DNA of 64,000 nt from Maratus speciosus (taxonomy: Eukaryota > Arthropoda > Arachnida > Araneae > Salticidae). The stretch spans positions 350,883,087 through 350,947,086 of the forward strand of contig OZ010790.1 of assembly GCA_963932465.1 (NCBI GenBank), read 5' to 3'. The notes beneath the pieces are model-generated. The model had not been told where the DNA came from and did not search any database. It saw only the letters and a program-made list of their open reading frames with translations. This document shows positions 25,403-36,585 of the stretch, piece after piece. Made by a program: the position numbers and the translations under genes. Position 1 is the first letter of the stretch, and each line of letters begins with the position of its first letter.

Positions 25403-25966
25403 TAGTCCCGGAAACGGCGACATGGAAAGACCCAGTGTATTATGTAAATGGTAATGTATATTTTATGTAAATCGATAGCAAAAAGAGCTAGGTAAGGCTA
25501 GGTTTCACAAGCCGAAAATATGTTTAATTAAATTAATTTTGTTATTTAAAATTTATAATGTCTTACCGTCATCGCGGATATTGATCACTTTCAGAACATT
25601 TTATTGTTAATTTTGCCTTCTTTCAGAAAAAATTGGTATGACAAGCTTTATTCAGCAGGAAGAGTCAGTCATACTTATTTTAAAGAGGAGAAATGTGATA
25701 AAAAATTCAAATTTATTTTCCTTTGAATTTTTACTGGTGGCTACTTTATTTCGTATCTGATCATTTTCGTACTTGACGGTTTTCCGGGTAAATAGTAAAT
25801 TGTTACAGCTTTTTAATAATAATTAATCTAATTAAACTTATTTTCGGCATGTTAAATATAGTCATACCTAGCGTATTTTGATAGCATGAGTTTTTCCTAT
25901 CTATTTACATAACACATTTTCAATTCCGCGATGACGGGACTTTCGATGTCACCGGCTCCCGGACTA
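25403..25966. mobile_element. 564-bp MITE with long terminal inverted repeats
   Basis: The left end, TAGTCCCGGAAACGGCGACA, pairs with the right end, which reversed reads TAGTCCGGGAGCCGGTGACA. The inverted similarity continues for roughly 150 bases (GAAAGACCC/GAAAGTCCC, TTATGTAAAT, CGATAGCAAAAA/AGATAGGAAAAA, GCTAGGTA, GCCGAAAATA.GTTTAATTA). The centre is AT-rich and non-coding. The target duplication is not clear; TA on both sides is possible. The superfamily is not assigned. Confidence 0.75.
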
Positions 25967-28900
25967 TTATTTTTTAGGTGCGTTCGTAATTACATAAATA
26001 CGTAACACCTATGGTCGTTGTCTGCCCTGTCCGTCTGTCCGCCTATAAAAGCGCAAAATCATCTGAACCGAATGGTTTGAAACTGGATATATATTATCGT
26101 TTCATAATTTTCTCAAGTGATTTGAAATTTTTCTAAAAATCGAATTAAAACTTCAAAAAATATTAATTAAAGTTTTCATTATTCTATTAAATACTATCAT
26201 GCGTAATTAATTAAACAGTATACCATAATAGGTAATGATTCTAAGTTGGCATGGTGATTACATCATATTTAAAATGGAGTCATATTATTTCCGTACTACT
26301 GTATTTATTATATATAATCGTAATAAATATTGTATTTATCCATTTCTGTAGAAAAGTACAACATCTATTGCGCCAAGATCTGAATACTTATAAAACTAGT
26401 TATAACAAATTTGCAACATTTGATGTACCGACTTGTTTAAATATAAATATTAATATATAAAAATTTTTCGAAATTGTAATTGAAAGTTCTGTGTAACAGT
26501 CTCGCTAACAGATAGTAGTTAAGACAATATGCAAACTAGTGGTTATAAAAAATAGTGTTTATCCATTTTTGTTGTGTAGTGTTCTACAAAGAGATCTAAA
26601 TTGTATCACAAAAATATAAGACAACGTGATTTTGAAATATATTAGCAAGCATTTGTTACATTTATGAAAGAACATACCTCACTATTGTACAATATCTTCT
26701 AAATCGGGGTACAGGTCTCTAAAAATTAAGACATGTTTGTTTTCGAAAAAAAATGGTTAAAAATGGATAAAAAAAGCCTTTCCATTTCATCTTAAACGTA
26801 CCGTATAAATATTGTGACGTGAATAATTGTAGATATTTTTTCTATGTATAACTTTTCTAAAAGGCAAGTTTCTATCACTTACGATATGTTCAGTTTATTA
26901 TACAGGTTATTAATTTTATAGCTTTGCATCGAGTCTCTTTTATAGTGTTCTTGGATGCATCGATTAACGATTTGTTGAAGATTTATAAAGAAGGTGTTTG
27001 CAATCTTGCAATCAATGTTATCTCTAAAAAGTTTATCTTTATGTGATTAATATGCTGTTATGGGCTCTTTTATGTATTTTTATAATTTTATTCAATTATT
27101 CTCACAAATGCACGATCTGTTTGTATTGTTGGAAGACGAAATTGCCTGTTTAATGAAACCTCCTTTTTTTTTTCTTTTGAGGTCAGAAAACAAAATAAAA
27201 GCTGCATTTTTCATCCCATTAATCAATTACGTGTATAATATAAAGGGTGTCCATTTTTATAGTTCATCATTATCTAATTCTTAACCGGTTAGATTTGGAA
27301 AAATAGTTTCAATTGAAAAATTATTATTTTAGATTAATCATGAAATGGTACTGGGCGCAGAACAATATACATTTAAAAAACAACGTTAAAAACGCAGGAT
27401 ATGCACATTTTGAGCAAACTAGTTTCAGTAGTCTTTAGTGTACTATCCTCAGTGCAAATAATAACGGTAACTTGCTCAATTATATAGGGGAGAAGCTGAT
27501 TGAACTGAGAAGTTCATTAACCAATAGACAAACAGGAAAATACGGCTACCAGCCAATAGGAGAATAGTATAGGTAATGCCACCAAAATTGTTAAAAATGC
27601 GTTTACAAAAATTTGCACCAAAAGTGTGATTTTTTTTTTTTTCTGTAAACTGTCAGGCTTAATATATCTTCGTTTTCGTCATGAAAGTCCGATGATAAAC
27701 AAATTAAATTAAGGTATAGTAACGAGAAGAAAAAATATTTTGGGAATACCCTTTATATGATAAAAGTTGCATATTTATTTGGACGATGCTTAATATAGGA
27801 TTCAAAACAAAACAGTACTGAACAGTTATTTCATACTGCTGCTGGATAAAGTAAAAATAATTATTGCAGCAGATAACCTCAGTTAACTGTTTGTATATAT
27901 GAATCTCAGTGGTATAAGTCTTTGCTTTTGAAAGTAGCGCCGATGGAACCTTGGCATGTTATTTTAACAATAAAAAATGTAAGTCACATTTTCATTAACC
28001 CTTTGTCTTTCCATAAAATAGGGCAAAATTGTAATGTTGTTTACACTTTACATTTTTTTTAAATGCTAACAAAAGATGATTATATTCTAATATGATATAA
28101 ATGTTAATTTTGTACATGGAGATAAAGCTTGATATTATTGGGAATTGCTGGTTGTTTTAAAATAGTGTTAAATCTCTAAAATTACATAAATTTTAATATT
28201 GGATTTGCTGAAGTGACATCCATAACTTATTGAACTAGAAATTATGGGAATAGGTAGCAGTAGAATAAATTTCACCGCAATGGAAAAATTACAGCTAGAT
28301 ATATTGATTTTGAACATTTAAGAAATTTATCCTACTATAACGTTAACCTTCTAAGATAATTTTAATTTTTTTGAAATTTTGATTTTATCAATGATTCCCT
28401 ATATTATTTCCTACAAGTGTATTTTCTAGTCAAAAAAGACATAATGACTAAAAGTGCAGTTAACTTATTTTCATTACTTTTTCAGAACGAAAGAAATATA
28501 TAACTTTGATTTACATATATATAATAGATTATTTTTTATGTTCTTCCCTAATCGTGTGCAATGACATATTAGTTGTCTTATGTATACAAAACTTCGACGT
28601 TAACCTTAAATTTGCATAATTGAATTCAATAAAAATATGTTTACTATTTAATATTTTACGAATTCTATGCAAAGCCAGATTGTTCACGCTTGAGCTTATA
28701 CAATTTTGAAAGTTCACATTAAATTTGCGTATTTGCTTTAGAGGAATCTGGTTTATTATTTATTTTTAAATTGTTTGATCGAAAACAAAGGCTGATTTAT
28801 TGTCTTTAGTCTATAGTAACTGGTTGTTTCGTATAAAATCTACAAAATAATTTTTAGCTAAATCTGGTAGTAGAGACATTTGTACAACTTATGTGTATGA

Positions 28901-30064
28901 CCATGACTCCCTTCTTGACGAATATCGTTGCCAAATAGAATAACTGTACAATGCCCTTCGCAACGTCTTCTTGCAGCGAATGCAAGGATTTCAAATTCCA
29001 TATGCATACGGAATGTAGTGGAACGTCAAACAATCATATGTGAACTGCTGTTTTAAAGACGGGGAAAACATTTTCTGCACCGAATTGTAACAGATGAAGA
29101 CTAACAGAGTCATTATATGAATTCCAAATAAATGAAGCCAGTACATTTCTGTCGATGACCAAGTACAGCAATGCTGAAAAATGCAGTAAGTTTACTTTGA
29201 AAGTCTGTGAAAACCGAATGAACATAGTCTTCTAGGAATAGTTTGAACAACATCCGACACTCAACGATGAGTGTTACAAGCAACACGTAGCCAATTTAAA
29301 ACAATTGAACTTAAAAGTCTATATTGTAGTTGAAAGACAGGTTAATGTCATTTTGCAAAAAATTTTGCGGTTTCCCAAAACTTCAAGGATCAGTCAATAA
29401 ATATCTGTAAACTCTTCTCTGGAAATTCATACTCTCTATACTGTTTGCAATAGATAATGGACCTTAAAATTACCATGTCTTTTGCTGAATGAAATGCAAC
29501 TTTAATTACGAAAAATAGCTTAAAACATTTTATACCATTTTGCATTTCTTATAATGCGACATTAAAAAAATCCTGGAAGACGTTCTGCTGATACCCATTT
29601 AATAATCAATTTATTTAGTTTTGTTGTCTCAAGGCGAATGAAGCAGATAATTACGTAACTTGATTACATATATTTCGAGATAGCAATCGAGTCAATAAAA
29701 TGTCTTTTTTACCATAATATTTCAAGTAGTATCAAGTAGATCTTAGTAATCAAGTCAATAAAATGTTTGTTTTACCATATTATTTAATTCAATTATATTT
29801 CTGATATCACTACGTTGGATTTTTTCTAAATATAAAAACAAATCAATCTGTACCTTTATCTTTTAATGTCATCGTTTTCAAACTTTTACACATGAGTTTC
29901 TTATTTATTGACTTAGATATGACATCGATTTTTTTTTTTCATTTTCTTCAAAAACTAACAACAACTTTTAAATTCTACTTTATATATACTTAATAAGATG
30001 TTTAAATCATGCATATATAGAAAAACTATGACATAGTACTAAATAAATAAATTAAATTATAAAA
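25967..30064. other. AT-rich DNA without firm feature
   Basis: No gene found. A block at about 27,330-27,600 is less AT-rich and contains, on the minus strand, CTGAGGA and TGAAACTAGTTTGCTC, reminiscent of PLE or LINE non-coding ends but unproven. A block at 28,900-29,420 is also less AT-rich and open in pieces on both strands, but I recognise no protein. A degenerate direct duplication (CAAGTCAATAAAATG) lies at about 29,690-29,790. Confidence 0.4.
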
Positions 30065-30802
30065 TAGGGGAGACTAGGGACGTTTGACACACTTTTTACA
30101 AAATTATTTTTTTTTAAATATTGAACGTAGAATAAAGTTTTATGTATCATTTTATTCGTTATACAATCAGTTATGAAAATAAAATTGCTACATAAGTATA
30201 GCATATAATATATTTGAAAAATGATTGATTTTAATCATGAAAAAAAGTGGGTCAAGGCTCCTCACATATGGGAGGGTTGACCCACTATATGGGAGGCTTG
30301 ACTCACTTTGTTTTATATTGCAATATTTATGAAGAAAAATAAAATCAGTTTTAAAAATGCATTGTAACTTTATAATTCATGCTTCAATTATTAAAAAATA
30401 TATATTTTTAAAAATATGATGCTTAAACAAACCTATTGAGACGCAATCGCCAGTCAGAGGAGAAAAATTTTGTTTTAGACGGGATTTTGCCTGAGCAGGT
30501 ACAATTGTACAGCAGGGAAAATGAAATTTTAACATTTAATTCAGTATTCTGTTAGAGAAATGCTCCGTTTTCATAGTGTCTCATGTTATTATGTCCGGAT
30601 TTATGAAACACTGTCCTGCTTTTTTTCTGTCTCCTTGTCCTATTTTCTTGACACTCGACCTGATAATGTCAATTAGCCAATAACTTGGCTTCATCTCACT
30701 GTAGTCACCCTGGTGAAATTTGCCTACATGCCTTCTTTTTCAATCGATGCTATGTTCTTTTGCAGACGCATGAGTACATAACTTATCATTAAAATGATTT
30801 AA

Positions 30803-31014
30803 ACCATTAAGTGGCAAATTACTTTCAGTACTAAAAGGTTGAAATAAATGGCTAACATCGGAATTTACAAAAAAAAAATATTTGGAAAGAAGAAAAAGTC
30901 TATATTTCACATACATATTAAATGGAAAAGATTTTAGCAAAATTTTATTGCCATTGTGACGTTCCGGAATTAAAATTAAGGGGTTTCATAAACATACTAC
31001 TGCCCCTGAAAGGG
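30803..31014. mobile_element. TTAA-flanked MITE, family P copy 2 (212 bp)
   Basis: Bounded by TTAA at 30,799-30,802 and 31,015-31,018. The right end, reversed, is CCCTTTCAGGGGCAGT; the left end, ACCATTAAGTGGCAAA, is more mutated. The interior matches the copy at 21,738-21,955. It sits inside the left arm of the 30,065-34,260 element. The overlapping minus-strand open frame (30,740-30,940) is not a gene. Confidence 0.65.
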
Positions 31015-31529
31015 TTAAGACTGCTGCTTTCCTCCTTTCTAGTCTTTCCCACTGTTTCTATTTACCTATTGTAAGTAACATTTAAATGGAAAAAGTTCCT
31101 ATCAACTTTCCCATTTTCTAGCCTTTTTTCACATTTTTCTTTAGTCAGTTTTAACCTTTATGTCAATGGGTACCCGGGTACCTTTTTTCTCTTTTCATCC
31201 CGTTTTCAGGATGTTAATATCAAAAGAAAATAAAATGAATTTAGTTCCCCATTATTTGTAGTATTCACTGTCCATTAGTATAATCACTTTAAAATTTGGA
31301 TTTTTTTAAATTACTTTTTCGAGGCATTAAACATTACCTGTCATCAATGACCAGGTTACCCGGGTACCCATGCGAATTTTCTGTGGAAAAATACGGAAAT
31401 TGATAGATTATTTAGATTTAGATCAATAAAACTTGAATTTAATTTCAAAAAAGGGTTAAACATACTTTTGAGGTAAAAATATTTCATTTACGTGAATTTT
31501 TGTGGACAAGCTGTACAATAGCAAAAGGT

Positions 31530-32750
31530 GCTGAAATGTACATAACATATTGGCTTTCCACATTGTTTATATGCTTTTTTGGTTTTTCTGCGTCTTTTTT
31601 GAGGCTCTAACAAGCACATTTGACACAAACTGTTTTTATCTTTCTTGTTTCATCACGCCTGAAGCTTTTTGGACTGGGTTCTGAACGTGTAGCAGCTTCA
31701 AATACGGTCAAAGATTTTTTCAGTTTACTTTCAATTCCCGATTTGGTCGAAAAATGATATCCTGTACATTTTGCGATTGATCTTAAATTGCTGGAACCCT
31801 CAAGATCTCAATTCCCGCAATAACAGGCGACGATTGTCTGTTTTATTTATAACCATATCATTATTTGTAGTACGTATAATGTAAGTAGCAAGTACTGCTA
31901 TAGCCCCAATAAAGGAAAAATAATGCAAGTGGCCATGTGGTTGTAAGCCTATGTGTTGTACACTGCCCCAATAATTTACTTATTATATACACTCCATATT
32001 TCAGTTTCCTTATAAAACTGAATGATTTCGAGTTTATCTTTCGGTCCTGTGATGGACATGATGCATTGTATTGTACATGATGCATTATCATGATGCATTG
32101 TAGACATTAGAACGACAGCTTTGTTTCTTTTTTCGAACAAATACTTATGTCATCATAAAATCCAAATTCTGTGGATAAAACGAACGCGATTTAAATAGAC
32201 TTATTTGTTGGAAAATATAATGTCTGTTTCTTTCAAAGTGTCAACTTTTGTGAGATTGTATTATAATAAATGCTTGACCAAAGAAAAAGAAGAAAAAAAG
32301 TTGTCCATGAGTTGGTGATGATTTGCCCAAAATCCTTGAACAGAGAGGTGAAGTCTTTTACAAATCTTTTTATCTTGGTTTATTTCACGGTCTGTACCTG
32401 TTTTTCGGGTGCATAGTTGACCGTTAACAGGTTAATAATTATAATAATTATTTTCATTACCGTATTTTGATCCCATATTTAGCCGGTTAAGAATGAATAT
32501 ATTGGGTAAATATTTCTCTTCCTCGAAGCGGACATAACTGCTCATTAACCGTTTAATCTTTCGTCGATATGTATTTTTTCAGTAGGTTAGGATTTAACAT
32601 CGTCCATAAATTACGAATTGCAGCAGCTTTAACTTTTTGAAGACATTCCACTCGTGTGTTCTGGTTGCCAAAACGAATAAATCTAAGAATATTCCAGAAT
32701 AGGCCTACACTCATACTTGATCGATAAAACGGATATAAGTTTTCCACATC
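31530..32750 (-). pseudogene. piggyBac transposase relic
   Basis: Minus-strand translation in several frames follows a piggyBac transposase from the catalytic core to the C-terminus. In order: LFWNILRFIRF, IRNLWTMLNPNL (32,553-32,747), TVNEQL (about 32,538-32,555), FTQYIHS and PAKYGIKI, LMDNFFSSF (about 32,288-32,314), NKAVVLMSTMHHD (about 32,088-32,130), LEIIQFYKET, TTWPLALFF (about 31,913-31,941), and a C-terminal cysteine-rich part with CQMC and CGKPIC then YVH (about 31,550-31,640). In active family members the first catalytic Asp lies in a T-V/I-D-E-Q-L block; here it is Asn. The second Asp (MDNFF) is kept. The block around the third Asp is unrecognisable and contains a stop. Many in-frame stops confirm it is dead. 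The flanking TTAA sites fit the call. Confidence 0.88.
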
Positions 32751-32792
32751 TATAATGTGTGATATTTGTTTGAATTGTTAACACCTGAAGTA

Positions 32793-33531
32793 CAGATGAA
32801 TCCAGCTAATCCGAAATTCCGGTTAATCCGAACCGCTTTTATTTGACGCATAAATGTCGGAAAAAACGTGTAGAAGTTAGAATTAAACAAAAAATGGTAG
32901 TAAAGCATGTTTTATCTTTAAACAGCTTGAATAGAATTACCAAAATGATGAATATTGTAAAAGTACAACATATGTACACATATATAAAATGAAACGTGCA
33001 CTGCAGGCCTACTGGCAGACACCCATCTGAAAACAAATCTCGAATAGCAGTTTGTTTGCCAGTACTGTAAAATTATTTTCTAAAATGCAAAAAGTATTTA
33101 ATTCGGATGATAAAAAATTATTTTTCCTTTCAACATTTTGATTTCGCAAATTATCTACAGAAATTTTTTTCATCTCCCCTTCGTCGACGTGGTGACTGAG
33201 CTATTTGCAGATTCGCGTTTTTAAACCGTTTGTAATGGGTTGTTACGTAATTCCTCATCCTGGAGTTCAATTGTATTATTATAAACATTAGGAGTTATTA
33301 AACAAGGAAAAATATTTTTTTCCGAAAATCGTGCCGGATTATCCAGCATGCCGGACCTTAGGATGCCGGATTAGAGGATGTTTACTGTACTACTGAATAC
33401 TTATAACTTACATTTTTTTTTAGCACGCATCTTTTTCTTTTCAATTTCCATTGAAATTCCGGATAATCCGAATTTTTTGTAATCCGAACAGGTTCCGGTC
33501 AAAATTAATACTGATTAGTGGGGTTCTACTG
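32793..33531. mobile_element. Tigger/pogo-like element nested in piggyBac
   Basis: Flanked by TA on both sides (32,791-32,792 and 33,532-33,533). The left end, CAGATGAATCCAGCTAATCC, pairs imperfectly with the right end, which reversed reads CAGTAGAACCCCACTAATC. Both are followed by AATCCG-rich subterminal sequence (GGTTAATCCGAACC; GGATAATCCGAA, TAATCCGAAC). Another such end, reversed CAGTAAACATCCTCTAATCC, stops at about 33,389 and is also followed by TA. A second Tigger-like unit may therefore be nested or abutting. No DDE transposase is visible, so it is non-autonomous. Confidence 0.65.
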
Positions 33532-34336
33532 TAATTAATATTTATAAAAATGCGTCAAATCCCTCTTCTCTAAAGAAAAACAGTTACACTGTATGAAATA
33601 GGGGTGTTTTATGGCTCGCATATGTTAAAATCGCAGAAGGTACCTGGGTACACCGGTCATTGGACACAAGGACAAATTTTGGTCATTGACATAAGGGTTA
33701 AACATTTTCTTTTCCATGACAACATTTTGCTGTAGCTTTACCGAATAAATTTAAATTATTTTATGTATATAAAACCATTAACTTTTCATTAAGCACAGTG
33801 CATAATAAAAAGATTTCCAAAACCACTTAATTAATGGAACCTTGAGCATCTGGTTAACCCTCCCTCATAGTGACTGAGTCAAGCGTCCCTACACAGACCT
33901 TTTTTAAAGAATAGCACATTGTTATGTTAAGCCTAACTTACTTTACAATCTTTATGCCTGGAATAAAAGCTCAATATTTCTGCATTACTTTAAACCTACT
34001 TACTTAAATTTCTAGGATATAATTTATCTGAAAAAAGCTTACAAAATATTTCTAAAAAACACAAATTTTAGGTTGAAAACGCCTCCCAATTGATTTTTTC
34101 CACACCTATTTTGATTATCTCTATGAAACGAAGACTGTCTTTTGAGCATTCCAGTAGCTTTGGTTGTCACTTATTGATAAAACCCTAAAATCCCTTTAAA
34201 TATGAAAATTGATGGGTGGGAAAAGACTCCCGTATGGTCATCCGCCCCTAGTTTCCACTACTTTAAATTATAGTAATTGTTTTATGAAGTTGTCTAAAAT
34301 TTATTTGCCTCATTCAGGTCGTGTATTTAAATGAAT

Positions 34337-34768
34337 AGGGTGATAGATGATGTTAGATGAAAATTTGGCTACTTTGAGAAAATGAGATTTAAAGATTTTT
34401 CAGGATGTTATGTATCGTAAAATCACTTAATCAGTATCTTCCATGAAAAATGTTGGGGTTTCATCTAATAGGGTGATAGATGGTGATAGGGTGATAGATG
34501 ATGTTAGATGAAAATTTGGCTACTTTGAGAAATTAGATTTAAAGATTTTTCAGGATGTTATGTATCGTAAAATCACTTAATCAGTATCTTCCATGAAAAA
34601 TGTTGGGGTTTCATCTAATAGTGTGATAGATGGCGATAGGGTGATATATGATGTTAGATGAAAATTTGGCTACTTTGAGAAAATGAGATTTAAAGATTTT
34701 TCATGATGTTATGTATCGTAAAATCACTTAATCAGTATCTTCCATGAAAAATGTTGGGGTTTCATCTA
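34337..34768. repeat. Tandem array of three near-identical 150-151 bp units
   Basis: Units start at about 34,337, 34,488 and 34,638 with AGGGTGATAGATGATGTTAG. Each continues through GAAAATTTGGCTACTTTGAG, TTTAAAGATTTTTCAGGATG, TGTATCGTAAAATCACTTAA and CATGAAAAATGTTGGGGTTT. I see only a handful of differences between units, so the expansion is young compared with the decayed elements around it. A short internal duplication (GGTGATAGG) sits at each junction. It starts 76 bases beyond the outer TIR element. Confidence 0.95.
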
Positions 34769-36070
34769 CATGAATAAAATGTATCTAATTATGTAACGGG
34801 ATTGTTACGACTTTTTCTTAAATCACATGTTCTTCCATTCATGTATTAAAGAATAAGAAAACAATAAAAAGTTTATAACGAATAACGTAAAAAATGTCTG
34901 TCCCAGTGAATCAAATTCATAAACGTTTTATTTAAAGTTATCAAATAATTGTAATTTCTGTGATTTCAAAATAAAAATCGAAATAATTTAAACTACTTTT
35001 ACTGGTTTGATAAAAGTAGAAAAATGTTACTTTTGAAATAATGCAACGAAAGATTACCTTTTAAAAACATAAAAATTGACATTTTCCAAATAAAGCAGCA
35101 TATATAAAGAATGTCACATCACAATCTAGAAAATTATAAGATTTAAACTTTTTTCTTCTTCTTTATATAAGCAACAGTATTACATACTACGCAAAAGGAA
35201 TAAAATTCTTTACATTTTTGAAATTGTGACAAAATTATGACAAAAATTATGATAAAATTATGACAATTATGACAAAAATTTGTTTTATTTTGAAATTTCG
35301 TATTAAAAATTGATGGATAAAAATATTTAGAAAAATCTACTTAATCTAACTCTTTTTTTTTTCGTATTTCTGTGTGATGAATTTAAATTTTATAAACATT
35401 TCTGAGTCGTTTATATTTAATATTTGAATGTAATATTTGAGTGTTTCTTTTATTTTACATGCTTAAATATGCTACTTTTTCTACGTTTAAACATAAGCTT
35501 TAATATTAATAAATAAAATAATTGAATGTTGTACATGATTTGTTAAAAAAAAGTGTTGTACAAATACAGTTTTTAGATATGTTCACAGTGCTAAAAATAG
35601 ATTTGAAATAAAAACGTATAGTTCTAAATAATTTTTAAGAAAAAGTTATAAAATCTTATGTCATTTTTTTCGCTTTTACTACATATTGCATTTCTTATAA
35701 AACTTTGCTAAACCTTATGAAAAATGCATAATTTATCATAGAGTTAGTGTTTTAAAAGCTGTACCTATGTTGATAAATAAATGAATAACGGATACAAAAG
35801 TTGCATACGGACATTTCATATTTTGTCTTATGAGAATATGCTCAAATACTTAAACTAAACTCAGTTTTAAAATAACACATATTTCAAATTCCCCAGACCG
35901 TTCTGCAAAAGTATAAAGTGTGTATGTTACCAAGAATTATATTCAGTTTACAAAACCTTGCAGAATATTTTAGAAGTGATTTTTTTGTTCACAGGTAGGT
36001 TTGCTGCGAAGTTAAAGGCTTATCGGTAGTGAGCATTGAAATCTTTTATAAGGATTTATAAGTTATTTAA
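34769..36070. other. AT-rich DNA without recognised feature
   Basis: Only a short tandem stretch (ATTATGACAAAA-type, about 35,226-35,282) stands out. Confidence 0.4.
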
Positions 36071-36581
36071 CCCTTAAATGCCGGGTGTTGCTTTTCGGCA
36101 ACATACCAAATTTAGGCTTCTAAAATATTATTAGAATAATACTGAAGCTATAATGCCTAGTGTTGCCAATAAAATACATTCTGAAAAAATTATTAAATCG
36201 ATTTTCAACATGTAGATGGCAACACTTGTGCTGTTTAAGAATAAAGATTGATTTATTTTTTCAATTGTTGATATGTGTTCTTTTTGTTTTGTTTGGAAGC
36301 TTGCGAAATACCCTATTTTGTTCTGCAGTGAGCAAGTAAAATTTATTTCTTATTATAGTTCCTAAAATTCTTGTGTGGTTAATATTATAGAATTTTATCA
36401 GGGGAAATTATTTTTTCAATTAAAGACCAGTATTGCTAATTAGTAACAAACTGTTTTTTAGCCGTAAACCCTACTTAAAACAAAATATGATTTTTTAAAG
36501 TATTTTTCCCATGATTTAATTTAAAAATGAAAGCCGAAAAACATTTTTACAATGATTTTTGAAAAATCTGGCGTTTAAGGG
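36071..36581. mobile_element. piggyBac-type MITE, 511 bp
   Basis: TTAA on both sides (36,067-36,070 and 36,582-36,585). Inverted ends are CCCTTAAATGCCGG on the left and, reversed, CCCTTAAACGCCAG on the right, 12 of 14 matching. The interior is AT-rich with no transposase. The ends differ from family P (21,738 and 30,803), so this is a second TTAA-targeting family in the window. Confidence 0.8.
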
Positions 36582-36585
36582 TTAA

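Larger units (their letters stand above)
31155..33697 (-). mobile_element. piggyBac element, decayed, 2.5 kb
   Basis: TTAA target copies flank it (31,151-31,154 and 33,698-33,701). Terminal inverted repeats are CCTTTATGTCAATG on the left and, reversed, CCCTTATGTCAATG on the right. Both are followed within about 50 bases by GGTACC/CCCGGG-type subterminal blocks. A minus-strand piggyBac transposase relic fills 31,530-32,750. A Tigger-like element (32,793-33,531) sits in its 5' part, so most of the region that should encode the transposase N-terminus is missing or displaced. Confidence 0.85.
30065..34260. mobile_element. Outer TIR element of a nested stack (about 4.2 kb)
   Basis: The left end, TAGGGGAGACTAGGGACG, pairs with the right end, which reversed reads TAGTGGAAACTAGGGGCG (three or four mismatches). 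Further in, GGGAGGGTTGACCCACTATA and GGCTTGACTCAC on the left correspond to reversed GAGGGAGGGTTAACC and CGCTTGACTCAG at about 33,850-33,895. The arms hold no transposase that I recognise. Its middle is occupied by a piggyBac element (31,155-33,697), so the outer element is older. The flanks share TTAAATTATA (about 30,053-30,062 and 34,263-34,272), which may be part of the target site. Superfamily unknown. Confidence 0.55.

Noticed and set aside
27330..27480. Hammerhead-like CTGAGGA...GAAAC on the minus strand
   Set aside because: CUGANGA and GAAAC are present and a helix I can be drawn (ATTTGCA/TGCATAT), but I found no helix III, the pair closing helix II is a mismatch and the cleavage position would be G. 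Too weak to list as an RNA.
28900..29420. Possible exon block (less AT-rich, partly open on both strands)
   Set aside because: Frames are short, interrupted and unlike any protein I know. No splice-site pattern supports one strand.
34337..34768. CRISPR-like array
   Set aside because: Units are contiguous 150-bp tandem copies without short repeats separated by unique spacers, and the DNA is eukaryotic.
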